Source: an uncultured Bacteroidota bacterium (lineage in GTDB: Bacteria; Bacteroidota; Bacteroidia; Bacteroidales; UBA12077). From it: a DNA stretch of 40,412 nucleotides. Below are positions 34,600 through 40,412 of this stretch, in pieces. The position numbers and the translations under genes were made by a program. Below the pieces are notes generated by a model. The model searched no databases, had not been told where the DNA came from, and saw only the letters and a list, made by a program, of their open reading frames with translations. The stretch is from positions 1 to 40,412 of the forward strand of contig CAJXLE010000005.1 in assembly GCA_913055895.1 (NCBI GenBank), written 5' to 3'. Each line of letters opens with the position of its first letter. Within the stretch, counting starts at the first letter, position 1.

Positions 34600-34607
34600 T
34601 ACCTTTG
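34600..34607 (+). promoter_or_regulatory. -7 element of psd
   Basis: TACCTTTG is a perfect TAnnTTTG match, 18 bp before the psd ATG and inside the 152-bp gap after cdsA. It suggests that psd has its own promoter in addition to read-through. No -33 TTTG is visible at the right distance. Confidence 0.45.
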
Positions 34608-34625
34608 TAATCAAACACATCATTA

Positions 34626-35279
34626 ATGCATATACACAAAGAAGGATATCCTGTCATCAGATGGTTCCTGCTGGGGCTGATCGGGTTGAACCTTTTGGTT
34701 TACCTCCTTTCGGTGAAGCCGGCTTACAGCATCACCATTGGCTCCCTGTCGCTGGTGCTGCTTTTCCTGGTGGTCAGGTTTTTCCGCGTACCCCATCGTA
34801 CACCTGTCACGGATGATTCTTCTGTTATAAGTCCTGCCGACGGCAAAATTGTGGCCATCGAGGAAACTACAGAAGATGAATATTTTAAATGTAAGATGAT
34901 CCAGATCTCCATCTTCATGTCGATTTGGAACGTGCATGTCAACTGGAACCCCATTGGGGGTTCGGTTGAATACCACAAGCACCATCCTGGCAAATACCTG
35001 ATAGCCAAACACCCCAAATCGTCTCTTCTGAATGAACGCTCCTCCACCGCAATCAGGAAAAACGACACCCAGGCCGTCATAGTGCGCCAGATTGCAGGAG
35101 CTGTGGCCCGTCGGATCATAAGCTACACCAATCCTGTACCTGAAGTGGAGCAGGGTTCCCAGCTGGGCATCATAAAGTTTGGATCGCGCGTGGACATCTT
35201 CCTGCCGGTGGATGTAAAGATCAAAGTCAATCTTAAAGACAAAGTCAAAGGCCAAAAGAGCATCCTGGCCGCCTGGTAA
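34626..35279 (+). CDS. psd: Phosphatidylserine decarboxylase (short, type A proenzyme)
   Basis: This enzyme decarboxylates phosphatidylserine to phosphatidylethanolamine. At 217 aa it is the short, archaeal-like (PSD-A) form common in Bacteroidota. It has two N-terminal membrane-associated segments (about 10-28 and 33-50), SPADGKIVAIEE (about 69-80), the His-containing FMSIWNVHVNWNP (about 97-109) and the self-cleavage site LGIIKFGSRVD (Gly-Ser about 186-187) that yields the pyruvoyl group. Together with cdsA it completes two steps of phosphatidylethanolamine synthesis; the PS synthase gene is not in the window. Confidence 0.95.
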   Translation: MHIHKEGYPVIRWFLLGLIGLNLLVYLLSVKPAYSITIGSLSLVLLFLVVRFFRVPHRTPVTDDSSVISPADGKIVAIEETTEDEYFKCKMIQISIFMSIWNVHVNWNPIGGSVEYHKHHPGKYLIAKHPKSSLLNERSSTAIRKNDTQAVIVRQIAGAVARRIISYTNPVPEVEQGSQLGIIKFGSRVDIFLPVDVKIKVNLKDKVKGQKSILAAW

Positions 35280-35412
35280 GGCAGGCCCATAACCTTGTGC
35301 TGTAACCCTCCCTTGCGGCCCTAAGCTTTACTCATGAATGTACCCATCCTGCCGGGGCAACCCCTACCTGCTGTGGGCATGCCCGACAAAAAGATTCTAT
35401 TGCCCTCCCGTG

Positions 35413-35928
35413 TTATTTAAAATAATTGTTGATGAACACCGCCTTCAGTTTGCTTTCATCGAAGACAAACACCCCCTGGCGCTTATCGTTTTGAATGGTT
35501 ACCGTATCCCTGAAATTGCTGGGGAAGTCGGAAATCCTTTCCTCCAGTTCTATCCGTGAGATGCCCACCCGTATACAGTGTCGCAGTTCCACCGATTCAT
35601 CGGCTATCTTGGAGGTCAAAAACGACTGGTCGCCTGCAGCCGTTTTATAAAACACCAGGCTGGTATGGCGGTTGTGAAAACGATAAATGGTATCCTTGCT
35701 ATGTCCCCCTTCGTCAACTTTCCGTAAAAAGCGGGTTAACTTCAGACGCTCGCCATAGACCTTTCGGACCGGGTCGATCTTCAAATCCACATAAAAGGGC
35801 CGCTCCAGAAATTCCTCCGAGGTAAGCGGGGTGCAGGGCTCCTGGTGTTGACTCAGCTGTTGGCTTGCACAGCCAAAAAGCAAAACCATCAAAACAGGCA
35901 GGATGTATCTGGGCGAAATGTCAAGCAT
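35413..35928 (-). CDS. Hypothetical lipoprotein (171 aa)
   Basis: I do not recognise the family. The N-terminus MLDISPRYILPVLMVLLFGCAS is a type II signal with the lipobox LFGC (Cys20), so the mature protein is lipid-anchored in the envelope. The remaining 150 residues are beta-rich and charged, with two further cysteines (CTP near 32 and RHC near 117) that could form a disulfide. It is a single gene between psd (converging) and the EamA transporter on the same strand, 141 bp downstream of the latter. Confidence 0.7.
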   Translation of the reverse strand: MLDISPRYILPVLMVLLFGCASQQLSQHQEPCTPLTSEEFLERPFYVDLKIDPVRKVYGERLKLTRFLRKVDEGGHSKDTIYRFHNRHTSLVFYKTAAGDQSFLTSKIADESVELRHCIRVGISRIELEERISDFPSNFRDTVTIQNDKRQGVFVFDESKLKAVFINNYFK

Positions 35929-36069
35929 GGTTCAAAGATAAACAGAATCTTTCGTTTGTTATAGCAGAATGAATTGTTCAAGGGTTCAGATCCCTGTTTT
36001 GGGGATCTATCGGCAACATAGAACCGTTGACAACCTTCCTTGTAGGTCCCTGCTGCCCCTTGGCGGAAT

Positions 36070-37023
36070 CTAAAGAAAGAAGAGTGCCACCCCGCCAAAA
36101 GCAATGAAAGCACCAATGATTTCAATCACATTGATTTTCTCCTTGAAGAAGAACACGGCAGGGGGTATGATCAGCACCGGCACCAGGGCCATCAATGTCG
36201 ACGCAATGCCTGTCAGGGTATGTTGCACCGCAAGCAGGGAAAAAGACACTCCCAGGAAAGGCCCAAAAAATGCCCCGACCGTCACACGCTTCATGGCCTT
36301 GCGGTTACTCAAGGCTGTAAAGACACGGTTCCAACGGCGAAGAATAAAAAACAGTACGGTGAAACCAACGGTTCCGGCCAACACACGGATCTGGGTGGCG
36401 GCAAAAGCATCGTAATCCTGCATGCCATATTTGCTGAGCACCAACCCTGTGGCCTGCCCCACAGCCCCGCCAAAAGCCATGATGATGCCCACCACATGGT
36501 AGGAAAAATTAACCTTCAGTCGTTTTTTCTTTTTGGGCTGAACATGCAGGGGGTCGGCAATCACCCTGGAAGGATTGGGATTGCGGTTTTTACGCTGGGT
36601 GATCACCAGGATGATGCCTGTCAGGGTAATGGCCATGCCGGCTATGTTCTCCAGCGAAAGCCGCTCATCCATAATGATCCAGCCTATCAGGCCGGTGATG
36701 GGTGGTACAAAAGACATGATAAGCGAAGAGATGCGGGCTCCTATCCGGACATAGGCTTCAAAGAGAAAAAGATCGCCAAGTGAAAAGCCGATCAATCCCG
36801 AGATGATCAGCCATTTCCACTGATGGAGGCTCGCATCCAGGGGGAAAAACATGGAACGGGTGATCCAGGTATATATCCCCAGGAAAAAGATGGCCATGAA
36901 AAGTCGTATGAGGTTGACACTTAATGACCCTACTTTTTTCCCGGCCGATTCAAAGGCCATGGCCGTGGTGGCCCAGCAAAAAGCAGCCAGTAAACCCGCT
37001 ATTTCTCCAAAATATGATTCCAT
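36070..37023 (-). CDS. EamA/DMT-superfamily transporter
   Basis: This is a 317-aa inner-membrane transporter with ten membrane segments in two five-segment EamA repeats. The repeats are separated by a basic cytoplasmic loop (about 142-170, QRKNRNPNPSR...KKKKRLKVN). The repeat ends show the EamA pattern of a segment followed by DERLS/KEKIN and a final membrane segment (IAGMAITLTGIILVI and IIGAFIAFGGVALFFL). Family members export amino acids, nucleobases or other metabolites; the substrate here is unknown. It is divergent from the T9SS cargo gene across a 295-bp AT-rich gap. Confidence 0.92.
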   Translation of the reverse strand: MESYFGEIAGLLAAFCWATTAMAFESAGKKVGSLSVNLIRLFMAIFFLGIYTWITRSMFFPLDASLHQWKWLIISGLIGFSLGDLFLFEAYVRIGARISSLIMSFVPPITGLIGWIIMDERLSLENIAGMAITLTGIILVITQRKNRNPNPSRVIADPLHVQPKKKKRLKVNFSYHVVGIIMAFGGAVGQATGLVLSKYGMQDYDAFAATQIRVLAGTVGFTVLFFILRRWNRVFTALSNRKAMKRVTVGAFFGPFLGVSFSLLAVQHTLTGIASTLMALVPVLIIPPAVFFFKEKINVIEIIGAFIAFGGVALFFL

Positions 37024-37265
37024 GTGCTATGTTTTTTTCTTTCTGCTTCTAAATAAAACCTGGTAGAGAAAATCCGTGCAAAGAAATAAAAAGACAGGTT
37101 CGTTGGATAGATGCCAGCAAAAAAAGTTTAAACCCATGGAATTTTCAATGACACCCCATGCTTTCCACCCAGCCCCAAAGTGTCCCATAGCGGGCCATCC
37201 CACACATTATCAACCTTCCTTTCGGCCATTGGATTGACCCCCCGTTAAAAAAATCAACACAAAAA

Positions 37266-37298
37266 TTTGAGATAATAAATGGCTATTTTATATATTTA
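37266..37298 (+). promoter_or_regulatory. Bacteroidota-type promoter of the T9SS cargo gene
   Basis: TTTG (37266-37269) and TATATTTA (37291-37298) are spaced by 21 bp, fitting the TTTG / TAnnTTTG pattern with a single change in the last base of the -7 element. The start codon follows 20 bp later. Confidence 0.5.
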
Positions 37299-37318
37299 CG
37301 TGAACAAATCTACAGGGA

Positions 37319-37948
37319 ATGGGCCAAAATAAAGTTTTCCTTCTTCTTTTTCTGATTCTTTGCGCATTCGTCAGGCCATCTTTAGCCCAGTACGATGGCA
37401 TAACATTCAAGGACAGTGTTTATGCGGCCACCCGGACCCATTACTTCATCCCCGAGATCATCTCCGGAAACGACACCATGCGTGTGAGCGATCCGGATGC
37501 TTTCACCCAGGTCGAATGGCGGGAAGACACCAACCCCATCGATCCCGACTCCTCCACGCAACGTGGTTACCTGGTTTACCGCCATGAATTTGAAAATACC
37601 GGAAACTTCGAAATCACTCTGGATATGGTGGATACCTCAGGGCTCTCCTATTTTGCATCCAAAAATGTTCTTGTCAGCGACCAGATAGAAGTCCCCAACG
37701 TCTTTTCGCCCGATGATGACGGCATCAACGACATTTTCCTTGTCAAATCCGGGGGCAACAGCCAGCTCAACCTAAGGATCTACACCCGTAACGGAGATCT
37801 GATCCACGAAAAGATTGGCGAGGTGGTGTACTGGGACGGCAAACTGGCCTCGGGCAATTACGCCAGGCAAGGGGTTTATTATTATGTGGTCACCTCCCAG
37901 GGCTCCGACGACATTGTCCGCAAAGGTTTCTTCCACCTCTTCCGCTGA
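37319..37948 (+). CDS. T9SS type B sorting (gliding-motility C-terminal) domain protein
   Basis: This is a 209-aa secreted protein. It has a signal peptide at 1-23 (ending SLAQ), a short beta-rich region (about 25-125) and a C-terminal domain of the CHU_C/TIGR04131 type: VPNVFSPDDDGINDIFLV (about 126-143), LRIYTRNGDLIHE, YWDGK and GVYYYVVTS...GFFHLFR at the end. This domain directs cargo through the type IX secretion system to the cell surface. Most type B cargo proteins are large and repetitive; here almost nothing remains but the sorting domain and one small domain. The T9SS machinery itself is not encoded in the window. Confidence 0.9.
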   Translation: MGQNKVFLLLFLILCAFVRPSLAQYDGITFKDSVYAATRTHYFIPEIISGNDTMRVSDPDAFTQVEWREDTNPIDPDSSTQRGYLVYRHEFENTGNFEITLDMVDTSGLSYFASKNVLVSDQIEVPNVFSPDDDGINDIFLVKSGGNSQLNLRIYTRNGDLIHEKIGEVVYWDGKLASGNYARQGVYYYVVTSQGSDDIVRKGFFHLFR

Positions 37949-38169
37949 CCCCTTTTTCAACAGGCCTGCCCCGGGGGAAAAGCCCGTTCCTTTTTCTGAA
38001 ACTTCATAGACCCTTCAAAAGAGCTTGCTTACAAAACAGATCGGTGTTTTCCCATAGGCTTTTCCTGCCAGCCATTTGTTTCCAGTGGATTTCACCGACA
38101 CACAGCAATGGGGTAAGCCCTAGAATATTTGGTACGATTTGTGTTTATAGAAAGCAAACAACCCCCAAC

Positions 38170-39336
38170 ATGAAAACCAGGATTTTGTATGCAGCCTTGC
38201 TGATGCTCTATTGCTGCAGTGGATGCCAGGGCCCGCGCCAGCCCGAAAAGATTCTCCATAAAACCGCCCGGCAGATAAGCCAGCTGGACAAAATCAACTA
38301 CCAGGCAAGTATCACCACCTGTGATTTTGGGTCGGCCGACTCCCAAACGGTGGAAACCACGTTATGGGCCCATAAATGGTCGGAAGATCCCCTTCTGGGA
38401 TACAGGATACGTATGAAAAAAAACGGGGAGTCATACATTTATAACCCACCTCATCTCTACCGGTTGGACCATCAGAAAAAGAACATACTAAAAGTCAACA
38501 CATCCCATAACGCCAACGCCCTGGCTGAATTTCCCATGGAAAGGTTGCTTTTCAATGAACTGCTCTTCGAAGATTTCTACCGGCAGTTGCAGGCACCGGG
38601 ATATCAAAAGACACTGGACAAAGAAACCAGTGACCATTGGATCATAAGAATTGATTACCCACCTGAAAAAGAAATCAGTCAAATGTCCCGGACACTCTGG
38701 ATCAGAAAAGGCAACCACCTGCCCGACCGCATGGACTATCGGGTGGCCTATCGGGAGGAGACCTACTACCAGCGGACAGAAATTCACCATTTATCAACCA
38801 AGGCAGGTTTCAGCAAAGAGATATTTTCACCCGGTAAGGTGCTGGGAAAATACCCCCTCAAAAACCACCTGTCAAACAACTATTCCAACACCAGCCTTTC
38901 CATAGGTGGAGTGGTTCCTGAATTTGAGCATCCCACCCTGGAGGGCGGACGCACCAGCCGCCGCTCACTAAGGGGCAAAGTGGCGGTCCTGGCTTTCTGG
39001 TATAAGGATTGTGCCGCCTGCTCTGCGGCTCTAAAACGGCTGGATGGCCTGCAAAGCCGGTATGAGGACCAGGGATTCAACGTATTGGGGATCAACAGCA
39101 TTGATCGCGAAAGAAGCCTTCTGAAGGAGTGGAAAAACAAACACGCCATCAGTTTTCCCATCCTGCTGGGGGATGAATATACGGAAAACCTCTACCGGGT
39201 AAGGGTTTATCCCACCTTCTACCTGGTCGACCGCCAGGGGATCCTCAGACACATGCACCATGGTGCATCGGATGATTCCATGAGAGAGCTCACAGAAGAG
39301 GTCCGCAATTTGTTATCCGGGCAAAAGGGACCATAA
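38170..39336 (+). CDS. TlpA-like thioredoxin-fold lipoprotein
   Basis: This is a 388-aa protein from the start MKTRILYAALLML; the listed ORF adds 42 residues from non-coding upstream sequence. The N-terminus ends in SGC (Cys19), a plausible lipobox, so it should be an envelope lipoprotein. An N-terminal domain (about 25-235) resembles outer-membrane lipoprotein-sorting (LolA-like) folds, with LWIRKGNHLPDRMDYRV. The C-terminal domain (about 250-385) is thioredoxin-like: VPEFEHPTLEGG, the active site FWYKDCAACSA with an intact CxxC, and the cis-proline YPTFYLVD. It is probably a periplasmic thiol-disulfide reductase. It follows the T9SS gene after about 220 bp. Confidence 0.85.
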   Translation: MKTRILYAALLMLYCCSGCQGPRQPEKILHKTARQISQLDKINYQASITTCDFGSADSQTVETTLWAHKWSEDPLLGYRIRMKKNGESYIYNPPHLYRLDHQKKNILKVNTSHNANALAEFPMERLLFNELLFEDFYRQLQAPGYQKTLDKETSDHWIIRIDYPPEKEISQMSRTLWIRKGNHLPDRMDYRVAYREETYYQRTEIHHLSTKAGFSKEIFSPGKVLGKYPLKNHLSNNYSNTSLSIGGVVPEFEHPTLEGGRTSRRSLRGKVAVLAFWYKDCAACSAALKRLDGLQSRYEDQGFNVLGINSIDRERSLLKEWKNKHAISFPILLGDEYTENLYRVRVYPTFYLVDRQGILRHMHHGASDDSMRELTEEVRNLLSGQKGP

Positions 39337-39504
39337 CACAGGCCATTCCTTAGCGGGATCGCCGAGCCCTAAAGCACCCGAATAAAGAGCCATCCGAGAC
39401 TTTCAACAAATTTCCCGGTCTGTTGTTGTTAATTGTGGAACACTGTTATGACAAAAACGATCCAACAAAGGATCAATAAATGTTTTACCACAACAAGCAT
39501 AATT

Positions 39505-40412
39505 ATGATACAACAACAAAGGCATCAACATATATGGATCCCGGAGACAGACAAACCCCGTGTGGTGATCATAGGCGGAGGGTTCGCAGGAATAAAGCTT
39601 GCCTTTAAGCTCAAGGGAAAGGGCATGCAGGTGGTGCTGTTCGACCGCAACAATTACCACACTTTCCAACCCCTGCTGTACCAGGTGGCAACGGCAGGAC
39701 TGGAACCCGATTCGGTGGCCGGACCCATACGCAAGCAGCTGGAGCCGGATCCCGACTTTTTCTTCCGCATGGCCACAGTGGAAAGGATCGATGTGGAGGC
39801 ACAAAAGGTGTATACCGAAACAGGTGAGCTGGCTTACGACCGCCTGGTAATCGCCGCCGGATCGAAAACCAACTACTATGGCGTTCAAAGCGTGATGAAC
39901 AATGCCTTTCCCCTAAAGAAAATTCCGGATGCACTGGATTTCCGCCACCACATACTCCAGAATTTTGAAAAAGCTGTCAACCATCACAATCCTGAAGAAT
40001 CCAGCCCTTACCTGAACATCGTCATTGCAGGCGGCGGCCCGACAGGCGTGGAGATGGCAGGAGCACTCGGCGAACTGAAGAAGAGCGTCCTGCCCAAAGA
40101 TTACCCCGAGATGGACTTCAGCTCCATGAAAATCATGCTGGTCGAGGGACAGCAAAGACTGCTGGGTGCCATGCACCCCACCTCGTCAGAAAGAGCCCTG
40201 CGGTACCTGCAAAAATTCGGGGTGGAAGTGAAGCTCAACACCCTGGTGCAATCCTTCGACGGTCAAAAAGTAAAACTCAGCAGCGGGGAAGAGATCCCCA
40301 CTCAAAGCCTTTTGTGGACATCGGGCGTCAAGGGCAACCTGATAGCCGGCCTGCCTGAGCAGGCCACAGAGAAGGGCAGAATACGCGTGGATGCCTACAA
40401 CAGGGTGGAAGG
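39505..40412 (+). CDS. ndh: Type II NADH dehydrogenase (NDH-2), 5' part
   Basis: This is a peripheral-membrane flavoprotein that oxidises NADH and reduces quinone without pumping protons. About 302 codons are in the window and the gene runs off the 3' end, which is why it is missing from the ORF track. It has the FAD-binding motif VVIIGGGFAGIKLA near the N-terminus, NNYHTFQPLLYQVATAGLEP (the usual NDH-2 block), the DRLVIAAGS motif and the NADH-binding motif IVIAGGGPTGVEMAGALGEL. The start ATG at 39505 fits the family; an in-frame ATG 19 codons earlier (39448) is less likely. Its presence implies a respiratory quinone chain. Confidence 0.93.
   Translation, partial: MIQQQRHQHIWIPETDKPRVVIIGGGFAGIKLAFKLKGKGMQVVLFDRNNYHTFQPLLYQVATAGLEPDSVAGPIRKQLEPDPDFFFRMATVERIDVEAQKVYTETGELAYDRLVIAAGSKTNYYGVQSVMNNAFPLKKIPDALDFRHHILQNFEKAVNHHNPEESSPYLNIVIAGGGPTGVEMAGALGELKKSVLPKDYPEMDFSSMKIMLVEGQQRLLGAMHPTSSERALRYLQKFGVEVKLNTLVQSFDGQKVKLSSGEEIPTQSLLWTSGVKGNLIAGLPEQATEKGRIRVDAYNRVE

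Noticed and set aside
1-40412. Mobile elements, prophage, CRISPR, tRNA or rRNA genes
   Set aside because: I looked for transposase, integrase and phage motifs, regular repeat-spacer patterns and RNA gene signatures and saw none.

Overview
The window is chromosomal DNA of a Bacteroidota bacterium, probably from the Bacteroidales/Marinilabiliales side (the order is a guess). The evidence is a type B T9SS/gliding-motility C-terminal domain, an S46 dipeptidyl-peptidase, the block birA / rsfS-ftsH-cdsA-psd, several TAnnTTTG-type -7 promoter elements, and general scarcity of Shine-Dalgarno sequences. There are no rRNA or tRNA genes, no CRISPR array and no recognisable insertion sequence. Almost all of the DNA is ordinary coding sequence.

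Layout. 1-5.4 kb: the 3' part of a TonB-dependent receptor, a 65-aa membrane protein, a GC-rich palindrome with GGGGCA repeats, sfsA (minus strand), a YccF protein, an unknown membrane protein and an exported S9-type peptidase ended by a clear terminator. 5.6-12.9 kb (minus strand): an operon hlyD-like adaptor > ABC ATPase > FtsX permease > FtsX permease > NtrC-family response regulator > histidine kinase. 13.1-16.4 kb (minus): an S46 dipeptidyl-peptidase of DPP11 type with its own promoter and terminator, an exported NTF2-like protein and a small unknown protein. 16.6-21.4 kb (minus): two large (about 790 aa) double-FtsX permeases in tandem. 21.8-25.2 kb (plus): an 1114-aa fusion of an endonuclease Q-like PHP nuclease to a UvrD/Rep helicase. 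25.5-30.7 kb: BtuF-like protein, coaD, a thioredoxin-fold protein without a CxxC, NUDIX (minus), pyrE, an SRPBCC protein and birA (minus). 30.9-35.3 kb: rsfS-ftsH-cdsA-psd. 35.4-40.4 kb: a lipoprotein, an EamA transporter, a small T9SS type B cargo protein, a TlpA-like lipoprotein and the 5' part of a type II NADH dehydrogenase.

The most interesting finding is regulatory. Both the hlyD operon and the double-permease operon start with a sigma-54 -24/-12 promoter placed about 10-16 nt before the start codon. Each promoter has, 55-110 bp further upstream, a tandem pair of 16-bp sites of the form TGTCC-N6-(G)GACA spaced 19-20 bp. The only sigma-54 activator in the window is the response regulator encoded in the hlyD operon. 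I therefore infer one autoregulated sigma-54 regulon that controls a six-component envelope export or stress system: adaptor, one ATPase, four FtsX-type permeases and the two-component pair. The second item is the EndoQ-UvrD fusion, which suggests a one-polypeptide machine for incising and unwinding DNA at deaminated bases.
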